Source of the DNA: Corallococcus silvisoli
Lineage (GTDB): Bacteria > Myxococcota > Myxococcia > Myxococcales > Myxococcaceae
Length of the DNA stretch: 64,000 nucleotides
Assembly (NCBI RefSeq): GCF_009909145.1
Contig: NZ_JAAAPJ010000003.1
Location: 1 to 64,000 of the forward strand
Reading direction: 5' to 3'
Position numbers and translations under genes: made by a program. The number at the start of each line of letters is the position of its first letter. The stretch's first letter is position 1. This document shows positions 50,837 through 59,654 of this stretch, piece after piece. The notes beneath the pieces were generated by a model, which was not told the DNA's origin, did no database searches, and saw nothing but the letters and a program-made list of their open reading frames with translations.

Positions 50837-52120
50837 TCATGTCAGGCCCGCCGTGGACTCCGCCGCCTCCTCGCCGACCGGGCGGTCGGGGGGCTCCCCG
50901 CGCGACACGTACACGGCGGCGGCCAGGTCGCCGGTGACGTTGAGCACGGTGCGGCACATGTCCAGGAAGCGGTCCACGCCGAGGATGAGCCCCAGGCCCT
51001 CCACGGGGATGTGGAACATGCCGAGGATCATCGCGATGACGGGGATGGAGCCCGCCGGCACGCCCGCGGTGCCGATGCCCGCCAGCACGCAGATGAACAT
51101 GATGGTCGCCTGCTGGCCCAGCCCCAGCGGCACGCCATACACCTGCGCCAGGAAGAGCACGGTGACGCCCTCGAAGAGCGCGGTGCCGTTCTGGTTCATC
51201 GCGGAGCCGGCGGTGAGCACGAAGCGCGACACGTTGCGCGGCAGCTTCAGGTTCTCCTCGGCCACCTTGAGGGCGGTGGGCAGCGTGGCGCTGGAGGAGG
51301 CCGTGGAGAAGGCGGTGACGATGGCGAGCCGGCAGGAGCGGAAGAACTCCACCGGGTTCCTCCCGCCCAGGAAGCGCACGGACAGCGAATACACGACGAA
51401 CATGTGGATGCTCAGCGCCAGCAGCACCACGCCCACGTACGACGCCAGCTGCGCCAGGATGTGGAAGCCCAGCCGCGCCGTCATGGAGAACAGCAGCGCG
51501 CCCACGCCCACGGGCGCGAGCTTCAGCACCCCGTCGATGAGGCGCATCATCACGTCGTAGAGGCCCTGGACGACGTCCTTGAGCCGCCGCGCGGGTTCGC
51601 CCACGGTGAGCGCCAGGCCCAGGCCGAAGATGAGCGAGAAGACGATGAGGCCAATCATGTCCCCGTCCGCCGCGGCCTTGATGGGGTTGGTGGGCACCAT
51701 GGACATGAAGATGGCGCCCGCGGAGGTGTCTCCGGGGGGCGGGGCCGCCTTGATCTGCGTGCCCGTGCGGGCCAGCGCGCGGGCCTCGTCGCTCAAGCCG
51801 TCACCGGGCCGCAGCGAGTTGACGAGCAGCAGGCCGATGAGGACGGAGATGACGGAGAAGACCACCGTGTAGCCGAGCGTGCGGGCGCCCAGGCGGCCCA
51901 CCTGCTTGAGGTCCAGCTCCGCCACGCCGATGACCAGCGCGGAGAACAGCAGCGGCACGACGAGCATCAGGAGCAGGCGGATGAAGATCTGCCCCACCGG
52001 GTTGGTGACGTGCTCGACCGTCCACACGAGCCAGTCCGCGCTCCCGAAGGCGGCGTTGGCCACGAGCCCCGCCACCGCGCCGACGGAGATACCGAGGAGC
52101 ATCTTCTGGTGGGCCTTCAT
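50837..52120 (-). CDS. Dicarboxylate/amino acid:cation symporter
   Basis: A 427-residue membrane protein of the DAACS (GltP/DctA) family, eight helices plus two re-entrant loops. Signatures: 'SVISVLIGLLLVNSLRPGDG', 'FSTASSSATLPTALKVAEEN' (the serine-rich loop), 'GSAMNQNGTALFEGVTVLFL' and 'GVDRFLDMCRTVLNVTGDL'. It takes up glutamate, aspartate or C4-dicarboxylates with Na+ or H+. An unusually large loop (about 110-145) lies between early helices. Confidence 0.95.
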   Translation of the reverse strand: MKAHQKMLLGISVGAVAGLVANAAFGSADWLVWTVEHVTNPVGQIFIRLLLMLVVPLLFSALVIGVAELDLKQVGRLGARTLGYTVVFSVISVLIGLLLVNSLRPGDGLSDEARALARTGTQIKAAPPPGDTSAGAIFMSMVPTNPIKAAADGDMIGLIVFSLIFGLGLALTVGEPARRLKDVVQGLYDVMMRLIDGVLKLAPVGVGALLFSMTARLGFHILAQLASYVGVVLLALSIHMFVVYSLSVRFLGGRNPVEFFRSCRLAIVTAFSTASSSATLPTALKVAEENLKLPRNVSRFVLTAGSAMNQNGTALFEGVTVLFLAQVYGVPLGLGQQATIMFICVLAGIGTAGVPAGSIPVIAMILGMFHIPVEGLGLILGVDRFLDMCRTVLNVTGDLAAAVYVSRGEPPDRPVGEEAAESTAGLT

Positions 52121-52188
52121 CCGGGAGTCTCCACGCCCTCCTTGTCCAGCCGGAGGGGAAAGGGCGCGAAGCCTACCGGCGAAAGAGG

Positions 52189-52869
52189 GTGGCGCCCACC
52201 TCGCGTTCGGGGGAAAGCTCCGGGCCCACCGTGGAATCCCTCGTCCAGCTCACAGAGACCGCCCTGCCCCCGCCCCTCTTCCTCCGGCTCTCACGCCGAG
52301 TGGGGGCGCTGAAGGGGGAGCGCCTGCGCCACACGTACCAGACGACGTTCTGGTACGCCTTCGGCCCGCCCCAGAACGTCGTGGAGGAGGTCATCCACGC
52401 GCTGCGCCCCGGCGTGGCGAAGGGGCGCGGAATCGCCGGCGTGGAGTGGTGGCTGTCGCGCATGCGCGCCACGGACGTGCGGGTGGACTTCCACCAGGAC
52501 CGGGACGAGCGGCTGGCGTTGGCCACGGGGAAGCTGGTGCACCCGAAGCGCTCGTCCGTCCTGTTCCTCAACCGGGTGCGTGGCGGCGCGCTGGCGGTGA
52601 CGCGGGAGCTGCCGTCGGAGGACAACCCCTCGCTGGCGCCAGAGCGGCCGGAGGAGTGGACGCTGGTGGCGCCGCGCCCCAACCGGCTGGTGGTGTTCGA
52701 CGGGACGCTGACGCACGGGGTGCTGGACGCGGACAACCAGGTGCCGGACGGGAAGCTGCCGGGGCCCTCGCGCGAGCGGCGCACACTCGTGATGAACTGG
52801 TGGGGCCACCGCCCCACCGACGTGCCCACGTGGAGCGAGACGCGCTACTACCGGGCGCTGGCCAGCTGA
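52189..52869 (+). CDS. 2OG-Fe(II) oxygenase-like protein
   Basis: A 226-residue protein. His102-x-Asp104 in 'DFHQDRDERL', His176 in 'LTHGVLDADN' and a downstream Arg ('ERRTLVMNWW', Arg197/198) match the iron and 2-oxoglutarate ligands of prolyl-4-hydroxylase-like oxygenases. The jelly-roll strands 'SSVLFLNRV' and 'NRLVVFDGTLTHGV' support this. Substrate unknown. GTG 52189 is the longest start; GTG 52231 is possible, and neither has a clear ribosome site. The 3' end overlaps the convergent methyltransferase gene by 22 bases. Confidence 0.7.
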   Translation: MAPTSRSGESSGPTVESLVQLTETALPPPLFLRLSRRVGALKGERLRHTYQTTFWYAFGPPQNVVEEVIHALRPGVAKGRGIAGVEWWLSRMRATDVRVDFHQDRDERLALATGKLVHPKRSSVLFLNRVRGGALAVTRELPSEDNPSLAPERPEEWTLVAPRPNRLVVFDGTLTHGVLDADNQVPDGKLPGPSRERRTLVMNWWGHRPTDVPTWSETRYYRALAS

Positions 52870-53621
52870 CGGGCGGTGTCGCGCAGGCGGTGGGTGACGC
52901 GCTCGGCCCACTCGGGCTCCACCTCCATGCAGGCGGGGCGGCGGCCCAGGCGCAGCGCGGCGGAGGGCATGGAGCCGCTGCCCGCGAACGGATCCAACAC
53001 GGTGTCGCCGGGGCGGCTCCAGGTGCGCACCAGGGGCTCCAGCACGGAGAAGGGCTTGTGGTGCGGGTGGCCGCCCCACTGCGCGGCCTCCGCGTCGTCG
53101 TCATAGCCACCGACGACGGCCCACACCGTGGGCGCGTCCCCCAGGGCGAGCGGCGGCGCCGGGGTGCGGGCGATGACCAGCGCGACTTCGTAGACGCGCA
53201 GCAGCTGCTCGTTGGCGTTCTTGTCGGTGGTGCGCTTGCCCCAGATGTACTCGCCGCGCAGGTGCGCGTAGCCCAGATCGCGCGCGGCGCCGAGGATGGG
53301 CTCCTTGCCCAGCAGGTTGGTCCAGATGATGAGCGGCGCGTCGGGGGTGAGGTGCGAGGTGGCGCGGGAGAGCCAGGCCTCGGAGAAGACGCGGTAGTCG
53401 CGCACGGACTCGAAGCGGACGATGGGGTTGCGGTCGATCTTCTTGTGCGCGCGGGGGTCGCGCAGGTCGCCGCCCTTGCGCCGCCGGGTGAGCAGGCAAT
53501 ACGGCGGGTCGGTGTGCAGCAGCGCGGCGCGGGTGTCGCCCAGGGCGGCCCGGTAGCCCTCGGGCTCGCGCGCATCGGCGCGGACGCAGCGCGGGGATTC
53601 GGGCGTCAGGTCGGAGGTCAT
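52848..53621 (-). CDS. Site-specific DNA methyltransferase (beta class)
   Basis: A 257-residue protein with the catalytic motif 'HTDPPYCLL' (DPPY) near residue 40 and the AdoMet-binding 'VLDPFAGSGSM' near residue 210. That motif order marks beta-class N6-adenine or N4-cytosine methyltransferases. No restriction endonuclease gene is adjacent, so it is an orphan methylase. ATG 53621 is used; ATGs at 53648 and further upstream are in frame. No strong ribosome site is seen. It overlaps the oxygenase-like gene tail to tail. Confidence 0.88.
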   Translation of the reverse strand: MTSDLTPESPRCVRADAREPEGYRAALGDTRAALLHTDPPYCLLTRRRKGGDLRDPRAHKKIDRNPIVRFESVRDYRVFSEAWLSRATSHLTPDAPLIIWTNLLGKEPILGAARDLGYAHLRGEYIWGKRTTDKNANEQLLRVYEVALVIARTPAPPLALGDAPTVWAVVGGYDDDAEAAQWGGHPHHKPFSVLEPLVRTWSRPGDTVLDPFAGSGSMPSAALRLGRRPACMEVEPEWAERVTHRLRDTARQLASAR

Positions 53622-53692
53622 CGTGTGGAGCCGCACCCTACCCGGCATGAGCCCCCGCATGCCGGGATTCCGACGCGCGAGGGCGCCGTGCC

Positions 53693-54598
53693 TCAGTCGA
53701 GCGGCACGTCCCCGAACTGGGCCACCCGCTTGCCCGCCGTGTCCCAGAGCCGGAGCGAGTAGGGGCCCACGGAGATGTCGGCGGGCATCTCGAACTCCAC
53801 GATGACCGAGGCCGCGGACCGGACCGTCAGCAGGGCGGACTGGACGGGCGTGAGCGACTCCCACTCATGCCCCTGCGCGTCCACCAACACGGCCCGCCCG
53901 ACGCGCCAGGGCTCCTTGTCCGCCGAGCGCAGCGACAGGCGCAGGGCCCGCCGCTGCCCCGAAACGAACAGGGCCCCCACGTCGATGCGCAGCGGACACG
54001 GGGCCACGCACCGCATGGCCCCCAGCTCCCGCCGGACGGTGAGGCCGGGAAACGCGGTCGAGCCCGCGAGCAGGCCCCGGAAGCCATCCACCCCGGGGGC
54101 CGCGGCCGGGGGCTGCTTGCGCTCCTGCCGGAGCCGCTCCAGCTCCGCGCGCAGCTGCCCCACCTCCTGCCGGTAGGACTCCGCCGAGCGCGCCCGCCGG
54201 TAGACCTCCACCTGGCGGTCCACCGCGTCGGCCTGCACCTGGAGCGTCAACACCACCCGCGGCGGAAGGGTCGTGTCCTTGAACGGGATGGAGAGCTTGA
54301 GGACCTCCCCCTGTCGCAGGTCGTCGGACGGGATGAGCACCACCACCGCGCTGCCCATGCTCACGCGCGAGAACTGCGCCCGCCCCTCCAGGCTCACCTG
54401 GTCCGGCACGATGTCGCTGTCGAACAGCAGCGTCGTGCTCACCCCCGCGCCAATCCGGATGGGGCGCACCCCGGGATGCTCCGGCCCGACCTCCATCCGG
54501 AGAATCCCCTCCCCCTTCCCTCCCACATCCAGGGGAGCCGCCAGGACACACGTCGACCAGAGAAGAACTGGAAGCGCTACGGACAGACAGGAGGGCAC
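53693..54598 (-). CDS. DUF2381 (TIGR02268-type) myxobacterial protein
   Basis: A 301-residue secreted protein with a signal peptide of about 20 residues. A beta-rich N-terminal domain ('GVSTTLLFDSDIVPDQVSLE') is followed by 'LKLSIPFKDTTLPPRVVLTL', a coiled coil (about 125-165) and a second beta domain with two close Cys residues ('MRCVAPCPLRIDV'). This is the layout of the Myxococcus-specific DUF2381 family, whose genes usually sit next to Ser/Thr kinase genes, as here. Function unknown; perhaps a periplasmic partner of the kinase's outer domain. Confidence 0.85.
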   Translation of the reverse strand: MPSCLSVALPVLLWSTCVLAAPLDVGGKGEGILRMEVGPEHPGVRPIRIGAGVSTTLLFDSDIVPDQVSLEGRAQFSRVSMGSAVVVLIPSDDLRQGEVLKLSIPFKDTTLPPRVVLTLQVQADAVDRQVEVYRRARSAESYRQEVGQLRAELERLRQERKQPPAAAPGVDGFRGLLAGSTAFPGLTVRRELGAMRCVAPCPLRIDVGALFVSGQRRALRLSLRSADKEPWRVGRAVLVDAQGHEWESLTPVQSALLTVRSAASVIVEFEMPADISVGPYSLRLWDTAGKRVAQFGDVPLD

Positions 54599-54715
54599 GG
54601 TGGGGAGGGCTCCTCGAACCGGGGCTACATACAGTGCCGTCTATCTAGCACGGGGCCCTGACACAGCCCTGCTCCGGTGATGAACCCGCCTCCTGGAGTA
54701 GGGCCAACGCGGTGA

Positions 54716-56620
54716 CTACTCCTCGTGGGGCAGGTTGAAGCGCTCGACCGCGATCACGTTCTCCAACTGGGACGGCATATAGCGCACGGTGGCCGTCTCC
54801 TCGGGGTCCTGCGGCCGGTGCTTCCAACCCCAGCGGTTGCCGAAGATGTCGAAGTACTCCATGCACACGGGATACGCGGTGCCGTCCTTGAGGATGGCCT
54901 CCGTGAAGAAGATGCGCGTGACGTTCTTCTTGAACACCACGCGGCCCCGCATGGTGGAGCCGGCGTTGACCCGCTGACCGACCTGCTCGCGGACGAAGAA
55001 GGTGCGCTCGCCCTCGCGGACCTCCTTCATTCCCGACAGGTCGTCCTCCAGGAAGATCGCCTCCATCGGCTTCTTGTTGAGCCGCAGCTTCACCATGGCC
55101 TCCGCGGAACCCGGAGGACACGGCTCGGCCTCGTCGCGGCGGGTGTTGGCGGTCCCCCCGGCGCACGACACGCCGACGCACGCCGCGGCGGCCGCGCTGG
55201 CGAGCTTGCGGATGACGCCACCGTCTGCCCGCAGGGCTCTGACGGGGGGGCGGACGGCCTCGGCCGGCTCGGCGTCCGGGACGGGAGGAGCAGGTTCCAC
55301 CGCCGGGGAAGCTCCCGCATCCGGGGAAGACGCCACCGCGAGCATGGTGGCATCAGGAAGACTCGGGGTTGGGGTCACGGACGAACTTCCTTTCTCAGGC
55401 ACAGGCGCTACGGAAGGTGGGGGTCGGTTCGGAGCCAGCTGGAACAGCCCGAAGGCGAGGAGGCCCAGGAGCAACGCCCCCAGCCCGAGCACCCCGGCGG
55501 GACCGCGTGGCACCGCGGGCGCGCTCACGGAGGGGGCTTCCGCCGGGGCGGGGAGTCCGAGGACGCCGGAGGGCGGGCTCGCGGGCTGCGGTCCCGCGGG
55601 GACGGGCGCGGGCTCCGGGGCGCTCCCGGAGTACTGGGACAGCAGCACCACGCCCCGGTCGAGCGAGGGCGCGTCGGGATCCGCCGGGACATCCAGCGAG
55701 ACCTTCCAGTCCGATTGGCGCTTGTCCTTGGCCGCGTCCCAGAGCGCCTGCAGCAGCGTCTCCGTGCCCGAATAGCGATCCTCGGGGCGCTTGGAGAGCA
55801 GCCGCATCGCGATGTCGGACAGGCTGGAGGGGACCTTGGGGTTGATGTCCTTCGGAGCGCGCGGCACCACCGTCTCGATGGCGGGCAGCAGCCGGTCGTA
55901 GGGCAGGCGCGGGTCGAAGGCGTAGCCGTCCGTCAACGACTCATAGAGCAGCGCGCCCAGCGCGTAGAGGTCGCCCGGGATGCCCGCGTCGAAGTTCGCG
56001 CCGGCCTTCCAGGAGCCCTCTCGCAGGAACGCCACGCATTCGGGCGGCAGCAGGTGCGGGGACGCGGGCGCCACGCCCACCGTCAGCGTGGAGGCGCCCG
56101 GGATGCGCGCGGTGCCCAGGTCGATGAGGATGGGCCGCTCGTCGACGCGGCGGATGAGCAGGTTGTCCGCCTTGAGGTCGCGGTGGTGCACGCCCCGGCG
56201 GTGCAGGTCCGCCACCACGCGCACCAGCTCCGTGTAGACGGTGAGCAGGTGCGCGGCGGTGGGCTTCACCCGCCAGCGCCATTCGTGGAAGGTCTCGCCG
56301 TCCACGAAGTCGGTGACGTGGAAGAAGTAGCCGTCCGGCGGCTCCGGCCAGCGATCCACGGCGTGCACGCGCGGCAGGTTCGGATGCGGCGCGCAGGCGA
56401 GCAGGGCCGCGACCTCGCGGGCGAGCCGGCCGTTGACGTCCTCTTCATCCGCGGCGTGCTGGCCCGCGGGACGCAGCGCGAGCTTCAGCGCGTAGACGTT
56501 CCCACCCCGCTCCACCTTGAAGACCCGGCCGAAGCCCCCCGCTCCCAACGAGCCGACGATGCGCCACGGTCCAACGTGGTGGCCGACCTCCAGCTGATCC
56601 GGATGAAGCGGCGTGGTCAT
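54716..56620 (-). CDS. Transmembrane Ser/Thr protein kinase
   Basis: A 634-residue protein. Kinase domain 15-290: glycine loop 'GAGGFGRV' (26-33), Lys46, catalytic 'HRDLKADN' (146-153) and Asp-Leu-Gly (167-169) in place of the usual DFG, which is common in Hanks kinases of this group. A Pro-rich juxtamembrane region leads to one membrane helix (about 372-392), then an Ala/Pro-rich linker and a C-terminal Cys-containing domain (about 480-634) likely in the periplasm. It probably senses an envelope signal together with the DUF2381 protein encoded next. Confidence 0.93.
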   Translation of the reverse strand: MTTPLHPDQLEVGHHVGPWRIVGSLGAGGFGRVFKVERGGNVYALKLALRPAGQHAADEEDVNGRLAREVAALLACAPHPNLPRVHAVDRWPEPPDGYFFHVTDFVDGETFHEWRWRVKPTAAHLLTVYTELVRVVADLHRRGVHHRDLKADNLLIRRVDERPILIDLGTARIPGASTLTVGVAPASPHLLPPECVAFLREGSWKAGANFDAGIPGDLYALGALLYESLTDGYAFDPRLPYDRLLPAIETVVPRAPKDINPKVPSSLSDIAMRLLSKRPEDRYSGTETLLQALWDAAKDKRQSDWKVSLDVPADPDAPSLDRGVVLLSQYSGSAPEPAPVPAGPQPASPPSGVLGLPAPAEAPSVSAPAVPRGPAGVLGLGALLLGLLAFGLFQLAPNRPPPSVAPVPEKGSSSVTPTPSLPDATMLAVASSPDAGASPAVEPAPPVPDAEPAEAVRPPVRALRADGGVIRKLASAAAAACVGVSCAGGTANTRRDEAEPCPPGSAEAMVKLRLNKKPMEAIFLEDDLSGMKEVREGERTFFVREQVGQRVNAGSTMRGRVVFKKNVTRIFFTEAILKDGTAYPVCMEYFDIFGNRWGWKHRPQDPEETATVRYMPSQLENVIAVERFNLPHEE

Positions 56621-57090
56621 GACCCGGACTCAAGCCGTGACACAACCTGGGAGGTCGGGACACGGTTTCGGCGATTCACGACCGGCAAGGGGACCGCCCC
56701 TTTCACACCCCACCACGGAGGTCGGATTCCCCGCAATCCGCGAGCATGCCCGGCCGACGACGGCGCGGACCTGCTTGGCGGAACCACCCAGGGAGCGGTG
56801 TTCAATGCGGACAACCTCCGGGGTTGACCCTACCCGGCCCTGCGGGGCTGTCACGTTTTTTCGTGACGTGCCGGGGAGTCCGGCCCTGAACAGACGTCCA
56901 ACCCGCCAGGCAGCATCGTGGGGGGCGCAATCCCATGTCTCGGGTGCGACAGGGCTTGACGGCTCGGACCCTGCCAACGGGTTGTCTCTGTATGGGATTG
57001 TCCTCGGCCGGCCGGGAGGCGCACGCAGCCCGTGGAACCCAGCCGCCATCGGGCTCCGGCCCGTGCCGGCGGGGGGGCGCAGCGGAGCCT
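56621..57090. other. Intergenic region between the tfuA-like and kinase genes
   Basis: 470 bases without a convincing gene. An open frame at 56630-57094 overlaps the tfuA stop but has mixed third positions unlike real genes here. It holds a hairpin GTCACG-TTTTTT-CGTGAC at 56850-56867 and a short GGGT-TG-ACCC palindrome near 56821. The kinase promoter is expected here but no clear boxes are seen. Confidence 0.6.
56850..56867. promoter_or_regulatory. Inverted repeat in the kinase upstream region
   Basis: GTCACG and CGTGAC are perfect complements flanking TTTTTT, about 230 bases upstream of the kinase start. It could be an operator or a hairpin. GTGAC half-sites are used by several dimeric regulators. 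Confidence 0.4.
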
Positions 57091-58260
57091 TCATTCCTCT
57101 TCGGAGGGTGGGTCACCGGCTTCCGCCAGGGCTCGGGCGGCCTGTTCCCACTGGCCACCCAGACGGGCTTCGGATGCCAGGGCTTCATCCCACGACGGCC
57201 CGTCTGGCAGCAGCCGCGCCGCGTGCGTCAATGCCAGACGTTCCAGCGCGCGCGCCTCGCACAGCTGGCGCAGGGCAGGACCGTCGAGCCCGTTCGCGGC
57301 GAGGAAGGCCTGGCGGCGTGAAGCGCGCACGCCCCGCTCCTGCCACCAGGCGGCCTCTTCGGCGGCGACCTCCTCGTCCGTCGCCTGGAGGCCCAGGGAG
57401 CGCACCCACCCCGCCAGCAACGCCCGCCGCAGGCCGGCCTCCGCCCAGGCCGCCGCATCGGGCGCGCCCCGGAGCAGCTCCATCACGCGGCCTGAGTCCA
57501 CGGGGCGCGGACCCACGCGCGTCACGTCCTCGACCAGCCGCCTGCGCCGCACCAGTGACGAGGGATTGCGCCGCGCACCGGGCGCCGGGGGCGCGGCGTG
57601 GCGCACGAACTCCGCCGCCGTGCGCACGCAGTCCATGGCGTCCAGGCGCTTGAGGTCTTCCACGCCGCCCGCGAACCAGGCATCCCAGGCCTGGAGCACG
57701 GCGCGGCTCCAGGAGGGCGCCACGGCCTCGCGGATCCGCGCCCAGCTGCGCTCCTGGTAGAAGAGCCCCGCCGCCGCGTCCACCAGGGCGCGCGCGGCGG
57801 GGCGTCCCAGCACGCGGGCCTTGAGCGCACGCTCCGCCGCGTGGCGCACGTTCACGAGCGGCACGGTGAGCGGACGCCACCCGTGTTCGGCGTCCGCGTG
57901 CAGCAGCGCCACCTCCGAGTCATCCGCCACCACGCCGTCGCGGTACCACCCGAAGACGCGACCCACGCCGACCATCCCGTGCGCGGAGAGCTCCGCGGCG
58001 CGCAGCGCGCCCATGCTGCCGCCGCCGAACACGGCCACGCCTGCCTCCAGGGCCGCGAGCAGCTCGTGGTGCCACACGGAAGGCTGCGCCTCGAAGACGC
58101 CATCCACCAACACCAGCGCCCGGGGCTTGAGCGACAAGGCCCGCCACACATCTCCCTGGCGCGCAGGGGGAAGCACCGTGCACGGCGAAATCCGCCGAGC
58201 CTCCGCCGCGGGCAATGAGGGCCCCAGGAACACCACCAGCTCGTCCGCCCGCCGCTTCAC
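57091..58260 (-). CDS. TfuA-like protein
   Basis: A 389-residue protein (425 if it starts at GTG 58368). The first 220 residues match TfuA: 'ELVVFLGPSLPAAEARR', 'VLVDGVFEAQPSVWHHELLA', 'FGGGSMGALRAAELSAHGM', 'GWYRDGVVADDSEVALLHAD' and 'PLVNVRHAAERAL'. TfuA proteins partner YcaO enzymes, helping make backbone thioamides or azoline-type modifications. The C-terminal 170 residues are helical and less conserved. GTG 58260 with GGAG five bases upstream gives the normal N terminus; a second identical start context 108 bases upstream arises from a tandem duplication. Confidence 0.88.
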   Translation of the reverse strand: MKRRADELVVFLGPSLPAAEARRISPCTVLPPARQGDVWRALSLKPRALVLVDGVFEAQPSVWHHELLAALEAGVAVFGGGSMGALRAAELSAHGMVGVGRVFGWYRDGVVADDSEVALLHADAEHGWRPLTVPLVNVRHAAERALKARVLGRPAARALVDAAAGLFYQERSWARIREAVAPSWSRAVLQAWDAWFAGGVEDLKRLDAMDCVRTAAEFVRHAAPPAPGARRNPSSLVRRRRLVEDVTRVGPRPVDSGRVMELLRGAPDAAAWAEAGLRRALLAGWVRSLGLQATDEEVAAEEAAWWQERGVRASRRQAFLAANGLDGPALRQLCEARALERLALTHAARLLPDGPSWDEALASEARLGGQWEQAARALAEAGDPPSEEE

Positions 58261-58458
58261 AGGAGCTCCGAAACGCGCATGCCCGGTACCACCACCTTCC
58301 ACACGCGCGGCCCGGGCACCGGCGCGTCCAGCGCCACGCCCGCCGCCCTCACCCACCCGCCGCTTCACAGGAGCTCCGAGACGCGCATGCCCGGCACCAC
58401 CACCTTCCACACGTGCAGCCCGGGCACCGGCGAGTCCAGCGCCACGCCCGCCGCCCGG
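58250..58458. repeat. 108-bp tandem duplication at the ycaO-tfuA junction
   Basis: Segment 58250-58350 repeats at 58358-58458 with a 108-base period and about six differences. Each copy holds the last codons of the YcaO gene, its TGA stop, the GGAG site and the overlapping GTG start of the TfuA gene. Because 108 is a multiple of three, both GTG codons are in frame with tfuA. Confidence 0.92.
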
Positions 58459-59534
58459 GTGAAGCCCGCGGCCTCCAACAGGGTCAGCACCGTGCGCACC
58501 CGCGCCGCCCCATTCCGGGCCCTCCGGTCCGCCCCGTCGGGCATCTCCCCCACCTGGCGGCGGGGCCGCACCTCCGCCAGGGCCTGGGCGAACCCCAGCG
58601 CCGCCTCGCGGTCCGACGCGGCCACGTCCTCGCGCGCGCCGTGGATGTCCGTCAGCCGCGACTGCGCGGCCTCCAGCAGCGCCTTGAGCAACGCCTCGTC
58701 CCGGTCCAGCGCGCACGCGTAGCCCGCCGTCAGCGGCACGGGCCCCTCCTCCGCGTCCACCAGCACCGCCGCCGCCACGGGCAGCCCCACCCGGCCGTGC
58801 GTCCGGGGTGAGGGCGTGGCGTCGAAGAGGTAGACCTGGAACCCTCGCGCCCGCAGCGCCTCCCGCAGCGCGGCCGTTCGCGGCGCCCCATCCTCCAAGT
58901 CCTCGGGCCGCAGCATCCGGGCCACCACGCCCTCCTCCGACCACCCCTCCGGCAACGCGCGCGACAGCTGGTCGCGCTCCGTGGCCTCCAGGAGCGCATG
59001 CAGCAGCGCCTGCTCGGGCTCCGGGTGCGCGCCGGAGCCGTTCGTCGTCCACGCCACCGACACCGGCCCCAGCTCCGCGGTCCCCGACGGTGGGCAGTAC
59101 ACCCCCTGCGCCGGCACCCAGACGCGCTCCTTCGAGCCCAGCCGGGACGCCTCGCACCACGCCAGCCGCACCGCCGGGCCCGCGAGCCGGGGCTCCACCA
59201 CCGCCCCCGCCGACCCCAGCGCCTCCACGCCCCACACGTCGCCTCCCGCCCGCTCGAGCTCCTGCTGGGAGCCCCAGCGCAGCCGCTCCGGACGCACCGT
59301 CTCCGCCGCCCACAGCTCCGCCGTCTCGAGGAGCGCGCCCCGGGCCGCCGCCTCGAAGGTGAGCCCCTTGCCGTTGCACACCTGGAGCACGTGCCCACCC
59401 GGACGCACCGCGCAGGCGACCTCCACGCCCGTGCGGTCCAGGCCGGTGACACGCGCGACCCGGGTCACCCCCAGCGCACGGGCCAGGGCTTCGAGGAAGG
59501 CGGGAGAGAGAGGGTCCGTCGTGGCAGGCAACAC
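58365..59534 (-). CDS. YcaO-domain protein
   Basis: A 389-residue YcaO enzyme. ATP-binding regions: 'NGKGLTFEAAARGALLETAE' (54-73) and 'NGSGAHPEPEQALLHALLEA' followed by ThrGluArgAspGln (166-190). The C terminus ends in 'VWKVVVPGMRVSELL', a conserved YcaO end. YcaO proteins phosphorylate amide backbones to make azolines or, with TfuA, thioamides. No precursor-peptide gene or methanogenesis gene is adjacent, so the substrate is open. GTG 59534 with AAGG nine bases upstream is preferred. The stop overlaps the first possible tfuA start by four bases (GTGA). Confidence 0.88.
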   Translation of the reverse strand: MLPATTDPLSPAFLEALARALGVTRVARVTGLDRTGVEVACAVRPGGHVLQVCNGKGLTFEAAARGALLETAELWAAETVRPERLRWGSQQELERAGGDVWGVEALGSAGAVVEPRLAGPAVRLAWCEASRLGSKERVWVPAQGVYCPPSGTAELGPVSVAWTTNGSGAHPEPEQALLHALLEATERDQLSRALPEGWSEEGVVARMLRPEDLEDGAPRTAALREALRARGFQVYLFDATPSPRTHGRVGLPVAAAVLVDAEEGPVPLTAGYACALDRDEALLKALLEAAQSRLTDIHGAREDVAASDREAALGFAQALAEVRPRRQVGEMPDGADRRARNGAARVRTVLTLLEAAGFTRAAGVALDSPVPGLHVWKVVVPGMRVSELL

Positions 59535-59654
59535 GATGGCTGACCTTAGCCAGATTCCCCAGGGAGCGGGCACCCGGCGCGACGCGGCATGGGATGGCAG
59601 GGAAAACGTGGTAGGGGAAGGCGGTCCCCGCCGTCGGGAAGGAGCGTGTACCGC

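Noticed and set aside
52848..53621. Restriction-modification system
   Set aside because: No endonuclease, specificity or control gene lies next to the methyltransferase.
56630..57094. A 154-codon minus-strand frame whose ATG overlaps the tfuA stop (ATGA), with four Cys
   Set aside because: Third codon positions contain many A and T, unlike real genes here, and the product has no recognisable pattern. The overlap is probably chance.
58250..58458. Two-copy repeat considered as a CRISPR or mobile-element footprint
   Set aside because: Only two directly adjacent copies, no spacers and no terminal inverted repeats. It is a tandem duplication of coding sequence.
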